Part shown: one piece after another, positions 54,301 through 63,853 of the stretch
Numbering within the stretch: the stretch's first letter is position 1
How the letters are laid out: the number at the start of each line of letters is the position of its first letter
From: DASQYE01 sp035940775
Lineage (GTDB): Bacteria > Acidobacteriota > Blastocatellia > Pyrinomonadales > Pyrinomonadaceae
Length of the DNA stretch: 64,000 nt
Reading direction: 5' to 3'
Assembly (NCBI GenBank): GCA_035940775.1
Contig: DASZEN010000016.1
Coordinates: 62,001-126,000 of the forward strand
Program-made: the position numbers and the translations under genes
The notes under the pieces: model-generated
What the model was told of the DNA's origin: nothing
Databases searched by the model: none
What the model saw: the letters and a program-made list of their open reading frames with translations, nothing else

Positions 54301-54337
54301 CTATCGTGCAGGCCCGCCGGGCGGGCCTGCACGATAG
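54301..54337. repeat. Perfect 37-bp palindrome
   Basis: CTATCGTGCAGGCCCGCC and its complement (18-base arms, one-base centre) at 54301-54337, just after the 3' end of the minus-strand DUF11 gene. No T-run follows on either strand. Possibly a terminator or a REP-like unit. Confidence 0.8.
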
Positions 54338-54348
54338 GGTCGGGCTTC

Positions 54349-55320
54349 TTATTTTTGATTCTTCGGAACGTTAACCGTCACAGCTTGTCTCGATGATTGC
54401 CCCGCGCTGTCAGTGGCAGTGATAGTAATTGTATAGATCCGCCCATTACCATTTCCTGCTCTCTCTGCGCGCAATCTCACCAGATGCTCATTGGCTATTT
54501 CCCAATCCGGGGCCGTATCACCGTCGCCCGTGCCATTGACCGCCTCGTTGCTCGCAACGCTCAACCTGGTAGTAACAGGCCCGCAGTTATCCTTGACTCT
54601 ATAGTTGACGGCAACGTTGATTAACCTGTGATTGGGAGGCCAGAGTTGCGGCGGATTCACCGCAACGCCGGTGATTATGGGCGGGGGATTGGAAGTATTG
54701 ATGACGACCGTTTCACTGTCGTTTTCATCATCTTCGGGCACGGGGGCAGAGAACTGCAACTCCGCCGTGTTGGCTATATCCGTACCGTCTGCGACTGGGC
54801 AATTGACCGTTGCGACAAGAGTGATGGTCGCTGTTGTGTCAGGTGCCAGCGTGTTGAAGAAGACTGTGCGGTTATTGCCGGAGCCACCGCACAGTCCCGC
54901 CCCTAATGTTTCGCACGAGACGAAGGAGACTTCGGACGGAAGCTCATCGACTACCGTAAAAGCGGAGGCGAAGCCCGGCCCCTCGTTTGTGACCGTAATC
55001 GTGTAGGTGACGTTGGAACCCGTGACGACCGGGTCGGCCGAAGCATCCAGGTTAATGGAAAGCTCTGCCTCATCACCGGGACCAGGCGCTTGGCCCAGCC
55101 CCGGCAGAGTTCCTATCCCTACGCCGCTCTGCTTTGCGTCATTAACGGTAAATAGAGCGTGCGCTTTAAGCGCAGATGCCAGCGCGCTCATTTCAACTTG
55201 CCGGGCGTGAATGGTGAATGGCCGTTGCGGGCTTTGAGCGCTTGTTCTGTCCGGCGAGAAATTAAGCGCCAGCGTGCAGATTAAAAAGATGACTCCTAGA
55301 TTCATTGCGTTTCTTTTCAT
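54349..55320 (-). CDS. Secreted DUF11-repeat protein
   Basis: 323 residues from the ATG at 55320 (GGGAGG 8 bases upstream). The frame runs open 312 bases further up but without protein-like character. Signal peptide (NLGVIFLICTLALNFSPDR). Middle part (95-210) is a DUF11 domain: DPVVTGSNVTYTITVTNEGP ... VDELPSEVSFV ... TLAPDTTATITLVATV. A second beta domain follows (RVKDNCGPVTTRLSVASN; GRIYTITITATDSAG). Surface protein of adhesive or structural kind; role unknown. Confidence 0.85.
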   Translation of the reverse strand: MKRNAMNLGVIFLICTLALNFSPDRTSAQSPQRPFTIHARQVEMSALASALKAHALFTVNDAKQSGVGIGTLPGLGQAPGPGDEAELSINLDASADPVVTGSNVTYTITVTNEGPGFASAFTVVDELPSEVSFVSCETLGAGLCGGSGNNRTVFFNTLAPDTTATITLVATVNCPVADGTDIANTAELQFSAPVPEDDENDSETVVINTSNPPPIITGVAVNPPQLWPPNHRLINVAVNYRVKDNCGPVTTRLSVASNEAVNGTGDGDTAPDWEIANEHLVRLRAERAGNGNGRIYTITITATDSAGQSSRQAVTVNVPKNQK

Positions 55321-55531
55321 TGCATAAACCTCCCTGCCGAAAGAACCAATCTTGGCTTGATGCTTAATTGTGAAGCGAGAAAAGTTCGGGAACGTTGATG
55401 TGGGGCTGGGCGATACTCGGTCTTCCCGGAGGCGTTCAGCCAGCAGGCTGGGCCGGGCACAGGCCAGGAGCATCAGAACTTTGTTCCGGAAGACGTTTCC
55501 GGCCATAGCCCTCCACAACCCCGCGCTCGCT

Positions 55532-56545
55532 TCAGTCCTTGCAGTCGTCGTCCACTTCCGCATCTCCGGCAAAAATTTCCGGGTCCCACATCTTCGACTG
55601 CATCTTGGGGCCTTTCGGGCTAGTCGAATCAATAACAGGCACGCTCCCCTTTGTGCTGCCCCAGAAGCCGGGCCAATTGAGCCAGGGCGTTGCGCTATTA
55701 CTCATGGGCCTGAGCTGCCTGAAGTTGCGCGGCTTCTTTCCGTCGTTAGGCTCATCGAGGTCTTGGGGATGATGGTTGCCCGTGCGGAAATAATTTGCGT
55801 GAGAGCCGCGTGCGATGAAGACTTTGGGCCTTGCACCATCCTTCTCTATCTTCCGCCAGACGCACTTCGAGCCTTTGCCGTGGTGCGAATAAACGGCGTA
55901 CACCGGCTTGGCGTCAGCGCCCAGTTTTATCTGCACCAGCTCCCAGTCGCCCTCGTGGTCGCCGCCTCTCACACCGGAAGGGAAATCGTTGTAGTAGTAG
56001 TAGAACCAATATTGCAACCATGCTCCCGTGATGCGTCCGTCATCCCTGGTGAGAATCAAGCGGCGGTAAACGCGGTCGCGGTAGCGGTCGTCCTTCTGAA
56101 GCCTTGCGGCATCCTCGAAGTAATCATCCTTGTTTTCGTGGCGCAGGATGATTTTGTCATTGCCAAGAATGTCTTTGCCATTCGGATATTTGTCGCCGCC
56201 GCGCAGATACCCTATGCGCAACCCCTTCCCGCCGGGCTGTCGTTCGGCGATGGTCTCGTTATTATCGCGGGTCAGCCTGTTGCCGACGTTGTTGGTGATG
56301 GCATCGGCTTTCAGCGGGAAGAAATCTTCGCCCGTATCAAACCTCAGCGCCGGGCGATAGGTGATCAACGCTTTGCGGAATTTATCTGTGGCCGAAGCCT
56401 CGGTCGCGGTCACGTTTGTTGTCGTATCGGTGCCGCTTTGAGGCTGCGTCTGCGCACTGCCGGTAATTGAGGTCAAGGCACAGAACGTCACGAGAAACAT
56501 AATGATGATTCCCGACTGGAGGCGGGTTGTGGTGACAGGTGACAT
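55532..56545 (-). CDS. Vps62-related secreted protein
   Basis: 337 residues from the ATG at 56545 (AAGGAG upstream); a longer frame goes to 56608. Signal peptide (SGIIIMFLVTFCALTSITGS). Motifs as in the Vps62/DUF946 family: WLQYWFYYYYND, GDHEGDWELVQI, YSHHGKGSK, FIARGSHANYFR. Such domains bind or process unknown ligands at the cell surface. Tandem with the DUF11 gene. Confidence 0.85.
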   Translation of the reverse strand: MSPVTTTRLQSGIIIMFLVTFCALTSITGSAQTQPQSGTDTTTNVTATEASATDKFRKALITYRPALRFDTGEDFFPLKADAITNNVGNRLTRDNNETIAERQPGGKGLRIGYLRGGDKYPNGKDILGNDKIILRHENKDDYFEDAARLQKDDRYRDRVYRRLILTRDDGRITGAWLQYWFYYYYNDFPSGVRGGDHEGDWELVQIKLGADAKPVYAVYSHHGKGSKCVWRKIEKDGARPKVFIARGSHANYFRTGNHHPQDLDEPNDGKKPRNFRQLRPMSNSATPWLNWPGFWGSTKGSVPVIDSTSPKGPKMQSKMWDPEIFAGDAEVDDDCKD

Positions 56546-56640
56546 GGAATTCTCCTTCCTTGAGAATCCACGTGCATTGGGGTAGGATGAGGTCGCTAAA
56601 CGATGCATCCTCTGCCAATGACGCGGAGGTTGTATGGTGC

Positions 56641-56678
56641 AGGCTTTGCTGTCATCTTTGCGGGTAGCAGCAAAGCCT
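56641..56678 (+). promoter_or_regulatory. Hairpin upstream of the TPR-HTH gene
   Basis: AGGCTTTGCTG (56641-56651) and its complement (56668-56678), 16-base loop, then TATTTTCC. In the gap between two divergent genes; may be an attenuator of the TPR-HTH gene. The remaining part of this roughly 320-base gap holds no gene. Confidence 0.4.
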
Positions 56679-56866
56679 TATTTTCCTTTGCACCGATACA
56701 CTGTCACACAGTAGTTCCTCCGTCAACGAAATTATCCCCCCTGAAACTTACTTGTCGCGGCGCGTCCAAAAAGCTGACGTGCGCGGTTCAGAGCTTCCGC
56801 TTGCCATCTCTTCTATGTTGAGATAGCAATCCGAAAACACACTCACTCTTCGGGAAATTAACGCTT

Positions 56867-58687
56867 ATGAGCAAGCCTCACAAAAAAGTCATCCAACGGG
56901 CGCAGCCTTCGACTTCCGAAACTCAATTCCCACAACGGGCCGGGAACCTGACGACCAGACTGCGTCAACAGTTCGAGAGCTTACAAGACGATCTGAAGAA
57001 GCTGCTCAAGCAGGGCTGCATCTCCATGGTGACTCTCGAAAAGGCTCAGGAGCTGGAACGGTTCGTTAATGACAACGGATTGGCTATCCAGCGCTTCATT
57101 GAAAGAAGCGACGATGACCACGTCGTGGAACTGTGCTATCTCAAAAGCCGCTGCATGATGGCCGAAGTTTTCGACCAATTCGGCTTTCGTCAGCAGGCCA
57201 AAGAGGCCAGCCGCGATGGCGCTGAAATTCTCAATCAAATCCCTTCGGGGATAGACACTACGTTGCAGGTCGTTGAAAGCAGGCACGTCTTACGCGAAAA
57301 AATCAGGCTGTGCATAGATTACGTGCAAACTCATTTTTACAGGGAACACGATTACCCTGAGGCCCTGCGAATCGTCCTTCGCTGCCGCGATTTCGTCGAG
57401 CGTCATTTGCAGCGCAAGGGGGAATTCAATTGCTATGGCACGCTTGGGCAAATCTACTACGTGGCCGGGAAAATATACCGCCAGCAAAATGATTACAGCG
57501 CAGCCGAGCAGTGTTTCGCTTTAGCCATCGAGAACTATTATCAACGTGCGCGGACGAAGATTGCGCAGTATCAGGAGGCGATGCAGTATAAGGCTGCGGG
57601 CGACTCGGAAGAGCAGATGCAACGTCTTCAGGAGGATTTGGCACTGACGAGGTTGAAAACCGGAATCGCCCTCGCGCTCGGCATCGGCTGGATCAACTAC
57701 GCCAGAGGCCACCTGCACGAAGCCCTCAACACCAATATCAATCCGGCGCGGGTGTTGTTGCTACATGCGCGTGATGAATTGAGTTCTGCGTATCTTGACC
57801 TCATTTACTCGTCCATCACCCGGGCCTTATCAAACAAGGATGCCGTGACGTTGAGCAGAGCCATCAAGATGGCTGAAGGCGCTTATCGTGTCTTCCTTGA
57901 GAACGAGCATTGGCGCTATGTCGGGCGTGCCGCGTGGGAACTCGGGTTGGCCCACTTCTACAGCGACAACCTGGATGAAGCCGAGCAGTGGGCCCAAAAA
58001 GTCGAAGCCATGGCGCTCGAATCCGAAGACCATAGATGGATCTCTAACGCGTTGATTCTTCGTAGTCGGATAGAGCACAGACGTGGTCAACTCAATGAGG
58101 CGCGCAAGACCGAATGCTTTTCGCTAGCCGAAGAGCTGACTTCAAGCGCCAGCCACAACGCCAGACAGCATCGCCAAACCCTCTGTGAGATAAATGCTCT
58201 GATTACGCGCAGCGCCATTCGCATTGACCTCACAAAGTTTGCTGAGGCGCGTCAGGATTTGGAAGATGCGCTCGCCCTTAATAAAGAATCAAACAGCTCC
58301 ATGAGGAGCACTATGGCTAACCCCAAACTGGAGGCGCTCTGCTATCTGCACCTCTCCCGCAGTTACGCGCGCGAGGGAGAAAGGTTAAAGGCAAACGAGA
58401 ATTTTCTGAGATGGAAGGAACTGGAAAGAGATGTCGAGCACATCTACGTTCGTGAGTTGGCCCATGAAGTGGAGCAGGAGATTAATAGCTTGAAAAAGGA
58501 TTTCGTCATCAAGGCAGGTGAAGCTGTCCTCGATTACAAAAAGTGGAAGAAGGAGCTACAGCTTTTCTTGCTGCAAGAGGCGGAAAATTTCCCTGATGAC
58601 GAAAGGCAGGAGATTGCCGAGCGGCTGGGGATTAGTCGGACGACGCTTTTAGGATGGAAAAAAGAGCTGAAAGGACAAGAGGAATAA
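56867..58687 (+). CDS. TPR protein with C-terminal HTH, paralogue B
   Basis: 606 residues. An N-terminal helical part (LTTRLRQQFESLQDDLKKLL) precedes TPR-like units (about 95-540, e.g. YSAAEQCFALAIENYYQRAR; AHFYSDNLDEAEQWAQKVEA). The last 35 residues are a Fis-like helix-turn-helix: DDERQEIAERLGISRTTLLG. Same plan as the gene at 42549-44255. It stands beside the recombinase fragments and tRNA, at the right end of the accessory region. Confidence 0.75.
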   Translation: MSKPHKKVIQRAQPSTSETQFPQRAGNLTTRLRQQFESLQDDLKKLLKQGCISMVTLEKAQELERFVNDNGLAIQRFIERSDDDHVVELCYLKSRCMMAEVFDQFGFRQQAKEASRDGAEILNQIPSGIDTTLQVVESRHVLREKIRLCIDYVQTHFYREHDYPEALRIVLRCRDFVERHLQRKGEFNCYGTLGQIYYVAGKIYRQQNDYSAAEQCFALAIENYYQRARTKIAQYQEAMQYKAAGDSEEQMQRLQEDLALTRLKTGIALALGIGWINYARGHLHEALNTNINPARVLLLHARDELSSAYLDLIYSSITRALSNKDAVTLSRAIKMAEGAYRVFLENEHWRYVGRAAWELGLAHFYSDNLDEAEQWAQKVEAMALESEDHRWISNALILRSRIEHRRGQLNEARKTECFSLAEELTSSASHNARQHRQTLCEINALITRSAIRIDLTKFAEARQDLEDALALNKESNSSMRSTMANPKLEALCYLHLSRSYAREGERLKANENFLRWKELERDVEHIYVRELAHEVEQEINSLKKDFVIKAGEAVLDYKKWKKELQLFLLQEAENFPDDERQEIAERLGISRTTLLGWKKELKGQEE

Positions 58688-58702
58688 ACTCTGTGACCAA
58701 CT

Positions 58703-58961
58703 GTGCTTACTAATTCTGAAATTCCACGGTTACTTATTGAAGGACTGCTCCCCTCAGCACTCGACGTCCGCGACTTCTTTGTGCAGGAAGCGGCATTCAG
58801 GGTGCAGGGTAAAGGCGGGAGAGACCTACTAGCCTTTATCATAAACGTGGAAACGGTGAACATCCAGAGAGCGTATCTGGAGGCCCGCAGGAGCATTAAA
58901 ACAGAGAGTCCAGCTCTCTTCATCAATGCTTCGGGCCAGAGACTTTCAACTCAGGGGATGA

Positions 58962-58984
<23 letters not shown>
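58703..58984 (+). pseudogene. Tyrosine recombinase (integrase) fragment
   Basis: The frame carries the middle of the catalytic domain of a XerC/D-like tyrosine recombinase: FRVQGKGGRDLLAFIINVE, AYLEARRSIKTESPALFINA and GQRLSTQGMTNVIARRG. The N-terminal half, the HxxR box and the catalytic tyrosine are missing. It stops being recombinase-like at about 58975, where another fragment starts in a different frame. Confidence 0.8.
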
Positions 58985-59396
<412 letters not shown>

Positions 59397-59676
59397 AGAT
59401 GCGCCCCGCTGGAGAATTGAGAAACGGTTCTCGTCAGCGTGGGCGCGTGAATTTTTATATCAGAAGGGTTCGGGGAGCGTCAAGCGCAGTGATTGGTGTG
59501 GGTGCCGGGCGCGGGTTGAGGGGCCGATGGAGCTTGCATGCGGGCCGGAAGTAGGCGAATATCTGCGCTACACTCGCATTAGAAATAGCCATTCGTCCCT
59601 TAAAAGAGTTCTTCTATTCGTCAGAGAGTTCTTCCATCTCGCGCCGCCGAGGGCCGAAACGTGAGGAGAGTACGCA

Positions 59677-60411
59677 ATGGAGCGCCGTATCACTGCCTGG
59701 TACAGTCAGAATCTTGGGATGGAGATGCCGCTGGTGGCTTACGGTCATGCGGGCCACCCGCTATTGATGCTGCCCACAGCCGCCGCAGATTTCCTGGAGT
59801 ACGAGAGATTCCAGTTGATAGATGCCATCAGTCATCACATCGAGGCGGGGCGCGTGCGCGCTTACTCGATCAATAGCGTCAATCGTTACAGCCTGCTTAA
59901 TGAAGAGGCCCCGCCGCAATGGAAGGCAGAACTTTTGACGCGCTATGATCGCTATATCACGGAGGAAGTATTGCCGCTCATTCGCAATGACGCGAATGAC
60001 GGAGGGGCGCGGCCCGTCACGACGGGCGCGAGCCTCGGCGCATTCCTCTCGGCCAATACCTATTTTCGTCACCCAGACCTTTTTCGCGGCGTGATCGCCA
60101 TGAGCGGCAGCTACGACGTGCGCTCGTACCTGCGCGATCACTACGACGACAATGTGTATTTCAACAACCCTGTGGATTACCTGTCGAACCTCAACGACGA
60201 TCATTACCTGCCGCTGCTTCGCAAGGCCGATGCCATCTATATCGTGACGGGGCAGGGGAAGTGGGAAGCGCCGGAGCGCAGCCGCCATCTATCCGAGATT
60301 TTAAACGCAAAGGGAATCCCGCATAGCCTGGACATGTGGGGCTACGACGTAGACCATGACTGGCCCTGGTGGCGCAAGATGCTCGACTACTACATCGGGA
60401 AGATATTTTAA
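59677..60411 (+). CDS. Esterase-family alpha/beta hydrolase
   Basis: 244 residues from the ATG at 59677 (GGAGAG upstream). Nucleophile Ser in TTGASLGAFLSAN, oxyanion region HAGHPLLMLPTAA, and the late His in GYDVDHDWPWWRKM. Resembles the esterase D/antigen 85-like group; cytoplasmic with no signal peptide. Substrate unknown. Confidence 0.88.
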   Translation: MERRITAWYSQNLGMEMPLVAYGHAGHPLLMLPTAAADFLEYERFQLIDAISHHIEAGRVRAYSINSVNRYSLLNEEAPPQWKAELLTRYDRYITEEVLPLIRNDANDGGARPVTTGASLGAFLSANTYFRHPDLFRGVIAMSGSYDVRSYLRDHYDDNVYFNNPVDYLSNLNDDHYLPLLRKADAIYIVTGQGKWEAPERSRHLSEILNAKGIPHSLDMWGYDVDHDWPWWRKMLDYYIGKIF

Positions 60412-60488
60412 GGAAGGAAGGATGAGGCTGAGGAACTGACGACCATGTTCGTCACGATGGTCAAGACCGTCAAGAGTAAAGGCAAAGG

Positions 60489-60535
60489 AAAGGGGTTGAG
60501 TTATTCATTCATCAAATGAATAACTCAACCCCTTT
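60489..60535. terminator. Bidirectional terminator (perfect 21-bp stem)
   Basis: AAAGGGGTTGAGTTATTCATT (60489-60509) and its exact complement (60515-60535) with a 5-base loop, between convergent genes. A-rich before and T-rich after, so it can stop transcription from both sides. Confidence 0.85.
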
Positions 60536-60559
60536 CATCCCTCATCCTTCATCCCTTCG

Positions 60560-63154
60560 TTAGGGTTCGTCCGTGCCTTTCTTGCCCTTCTTCTTCTGCT
60601 GGGGCTCGACCTCGCGCGGGCGGGTGGCGGGCGCGGGAGGCGGAAGCACGTCCGTGCGTGGAGCGCTGCTCTCAGACCTGGGAGCGGCGGTCGAGGAGGG
60701 CGGGGCCGTTGTGGTCGCCGGTTCGGAATCGGTGCGCGGCGCGGGTGGCAGCGTGACCTGTTCCAGCTTCGGGTCTGTGATGGCTGAAGGGAGCGTCGTG
60801 TCGCCGTCGTCGCGCTTGAGCCTGGCGCGCGCCGCGACGAGCTGCATATTCTCTTCCAACTGCTCGCGCTGGCGCTGCTTCTGTAGCTCCTTCATATCTT
60901 CGGGCATCGAGGGCGGCTTCTCAAAATTCTCCTTCGGCTTGTCCTTCAGGAAATCCTTCATGAAATCGACGAAGAAGGGAAGCGCGCCGTGCCCGCCCGT
61001 CATGTCGTTGCCGAGCGGTTTTTTTCTGCCCGGATAGCCCATCCAGACCCCGGTCACGTAGGTCGGCGTATAGCCCACGAACCAAACGTCCGTGTGATCG
61101 TTGACCGTCCCGGTCTTGCCCGCCAGCGGCACGCCCAACACCTTCGCGCCCGTCGCCGTGCCCGACTCGACGACGCCGCGCATCATATCGACCATCGTCA
61201 GCGCGACGTACTCGCTCGTCACCTTGTAGGTGGTCTTCTCCCACGCTTCGAGCGCTTCGCCGTCGCGATCAAGGACGCGCCTGACCAGATGCGGCTCGAC
61301 GCGCACGCCCTTGTTGGGAAACGCCGAATAGGCCGAGACCATCTGGTTCAATGGAACCTCCGTCGCGCCGAGCGCCGAAGGCAGGTAGGGGGCCATCGGG
61401 ACGGTGATGCCGAAACGCCTGACCATCTGCGCGCCGGTCTGAATGCCGACCGTCTGGAGCAGATGCACCGCCGGAATGTTCATTGACTTGGCGAGCGCGA
61501 TCTTTAACGGAAGGTCGCCGTTGCTGGTCGAGCCGTCGTAGTTGTGCGGTATCCAGTCGCCGATGTGTATGGGCGCGCCGCTCACCTTGCTGTCCGGCGT
61601 CATGCCCCATTCGACCGCCGCCGTGTAGATGAACGGCTTGAAGGCCGAACCCGTCTGGCGATAAGCCTGCGTCGCGTTGTTGAACTTGTTGGTGTAGAAA
61701 TCGTAGCCGCCGACCATCGCTATGATCTCGCCGGTCTTGGCGTTCAGGGTCATCAGAGCGCCCTGCACGCCCGGAACCTGCGACAACTCGACCTCAAGGC
61801 GACGGTTTTTATCGTCCACCCCCTTGATCTTGAACTCGGCGAGGTCGCCCGGCTTGAACTCGCTCTTCGGCTGGCGATTAGACCACCCCATGTCCTGGGC
61901 CGTCACCGTCGCGCTGTAGCTGCCAAAGCGGACGCGCGCCTCGTTCTTCGCCTGATCCAGCTTCATGACGAGGCCCATCACGTACTTGTTCTGCTGGTAA
62001 TCGTTGCCGTACCAGTCCGGATGCTTGTAGGCGTCGAGCTGCTGCTGCGTGACCGGCTGGGTTGTCCCCGTATTGTTCTGCGTGCCGATGTTTGTATAGG
62101 AGGAGCGCCAACCGGCGTGCGTGCGATCATACTCGCGCAGGCGCGCGCGCACGACCTCGACGGCCTTGATCTGGGCCGCGACGTTGATCGTCGTGTAGAC
62201 TCGAAGGCCGCCCTGCGCGACGCGCGTCGTATACTTTTCTTCGATGTCCTGGCGAATCTCTTCGACCGGATAATCGAAGGGCGAGGAGCGCGCCTGCGAA
62301 GGATAGTAAGCCGTATCGACCAGTTGTATCGGTTTGGCCTTTGCGGCATCGGCCTCCGCTTGCGTGACGAAGCCGTTCTTAGCCATCTGTTCGAGCACGA
62401 GATTGCGACGATCCTTCGCCTCTTTCGGATTGATGGTCGGCGAATACTCGCCGGGCGCTTTCGGGATGCCAGCCAGCAGCGCGGCCTCTTCGAGCGTCAG
62501 GTCTTTGGCCTGCTTGCCGAAATAGTTCTCCGCGCCCGCCTCTATGCCGTAGGCGCGCGCGCCCAGGAAGATGTGGTTGGCGTACATCTCCATGATCTGA
62601 TTCTTCGTGTAGTAGCGCTCGATCTGAAGGGCGAGCAGCCATTCGTTGATCTTGCGCCTCAAGGTCTGCTCTTTCGAGAGGAAGAGGTTCTTGGCGAGCT
62701 GCTGTGTCAGGGTCGAGCCGCCCTCGCGGCGGTCGGTCGTCAGATTTTTCCAGCCCGCGCCGATGATGCGTATCGGGTCTATGCCGACGTGGTCGTAGAA
62801 ACGCGCGTCCTCGATGGCGAGAATCGCGTTCTTCATCACGGGCGGAATCTCCTCGTACTTGAGCGGAATGCGTTTCTCAATCGCGAACTCGCCGATCACA
62901 GTCTCGCCGTCGTCGGCGTAGACGCGCGTCACCACGCTCGGGCGGTAAGTCGCCAGCGACGCGACCTCGTTGGCCGCCCTCGAATAGTTGAGCTGGTAGG
63001 CGAGGATGATGCCGGTCAAGCCGCCAGCGGCAATCGCCAGCAGCAAGACCGCCGGTAGCCAGAAGCGACGCAAAAAGTGGCGTCGGCGGGCCGGAGGAGC
63101 AGCATTAAGGCGCGACAGCGAGGCCGAACGGGGACGCGTTTCTCTGGAAGCCAT
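60560..63154 (-). CDS. mrcA: Penicillin-binding protein 1A (bifunctional transglycosylase/transpeptidase)
   Basis: 864 residues. One N-terminal membrane helix (about 32-53). Glycosyltransferase 51 domain with catalytic Glu115 (EDARFYDHVG) and GGSTLTQQLAKN. Transpeptidase domain: SAFK 503-506, SMN 557-559, KTGT 680-683. A Pro/Ser-rich acidic C-terminal tail of about 100 residues ends in QQKKKGKKG. Builds peptidoglycan at the outer face of the inner membrane. Length is normal. Confidence 0.96.
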   Translation of the reverse strand: MASRETRPRSASLSRLNAAPPARRRHFLRRFWLPAVLLLAIAAGGLTGIILAYQLNYSRAANEVASLATYRPSVVTRVYADDGETVIGEFAIEKRIPLKYEEIPPVMKNAILAIEDARFYDHVGIDPIRIIGAGWKNLTTDRREGGSTLTQQLAKNLFLSKEQTLRRKINEWLLALQIERYYTKNQIMEMYANHIFLGARAYGIEAGAENYFGKQAKDLTLEEAALLAGIPKAPGEYSPTINPKEAKDRRNLVLEQMAKNGFVTQAEADAAKAKPIQLVDTAYYPSQARSSPFDYPVEEIRQDIEEKYTTRVAQGGLRVYTTINVAAQIKAVEVVRARLREYDRTHAGWRSSYTNIGTQNNTGTTQPVTQQQLDAYKHPDWYGNDYQQNKYVMGLVMKLDQAKNEARVRFGSYSATVTAQDMGWSNRQPKSEFKPGDLAEFKIKGVDDKNRRLEVELSQVPGVQGALMTLNAKTGEIIAMVGGYDFYTNKFNNATQAYRQTGSAFKPFIYTAAVEWGMTPDSKVSGAPIHIGDWIPHNYDGSTSNGDLPLKIALAKSMNIPAVHLLQTVGIQTGAQMVRRFGITVPMAPYLPSALGATEVPLNQMVSAYSAFPNKGVRVEPHLVRRVLDRDGEALEAWEKTTYKVTSEYVALTMVDMMRGVVESGTATGAKVLGVPLAGKTGTVNDHTDVWFVGYTPTYVTGVWMGYPGRKKPLGNDMTGGHGALPFFVDFMKDFLKDKPKENFEKPPSMPEDMKELQKQRQREQLEENMQLVAARARLKRDDGDTTLPSAITDPKLEQVTLPPAPRTDSEPATTTAPPSSTAAPRSESSAPRTDVLPPPAPATRPREVEPQQKKKGKKGTDEP

Positions 63155-63504
63155 AAATCAATCCTCTGTGAAAACCGGGCGCAAGACGAACCGTTCAAAA
63201 GGGCGGCCCCGCGCTGATGATCTCTCTATAATTCGGTTGCTAAGCCCTCGCCCGCGAGCGAAGAGCATTCGCAAGGCGATTATAACGCAACTCCTGCAAG
63301 CAGGCGAAGCACGGCGCTTCGCGGTTGCTTGAAGCCTGTGGCCGCCCGAAGGCCCCTACATTCTACTCGCTCCGGCAGGCCGCGAGCGCAGGGGATTACC
63401 CACACCGCTCTTATGTGGCTCGCACCAGTTGAGGAAATGATAAGGAGCAGCAGCAGCGTGCACCCCTCGTATAACCGCGTTGACTTTTCAAACCGAGTTG
63501 GCGG
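63155..63504. other. Intergenic region upstream of the PBP gene
   Basis: 350 bases with no supported gene. Expected to hold the divergent promoters of the PBP gene and the small coiled-coil gene. Confidence 0.4.
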
Positions 63505-63735
63505 ATGATTGTACCCTTGAGCGACCAAGCCGATACATTGCCGACTCTTCAAACCGTCCTTGACGAGATGCGCTCGGGGTTTGCCCGTATCGAGCACCAG
63601 CTAGGACGGATGGACATAAGGCTTGATCGTATCGAAAGCTTTTCCCATCAAACGCGCTCTGAAGTATTGGCTTTGCGCGCCGACATCAAAGAGTTTAAGT
63701 CTGCTCTTTCCACAGAATTACAAGGCCGCTCCTGA
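63505..63735 (+). CDS. Small coiled-coil protein
   Basis: 76 residues; heptad-like helices (FARIEHQLGRMDIRLDRIES; LALRADIKEFKSALSTEL). No family recognised. May be a regulator or scaffold. Just before the tmRNA gene. Confidence 0.5.
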   Translation: MIVPLSDQADTLPTLQTVLDEMRSGFARIEHQLGRMDIRLDRIESFSHQTRSEVLALRADIKEFKSALSTELQGRS

Positions 63736-63853
63736 TGGTTCAATCCGTCTGCCCGGACAGATGAAAACCTCAACATACCTTTTTCTTTAAACTGACCGCT
63801 CATCTTTGACGCGCCTTTATCCGAGCGGTTATAATCCTGAGTGCTCGCTAAAT

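Noticed and set aside
55370..56470. 366-residue plus-strand open frame
   Set aside because: Opposite to the Vps62-like gene, which has a signal peptide and family motifs.
61544..63058. 504-residue plus-strand open frame
   Set aside because: Antisense to the penicillin-binding protein, which has complete motifs; the frame has no motif.
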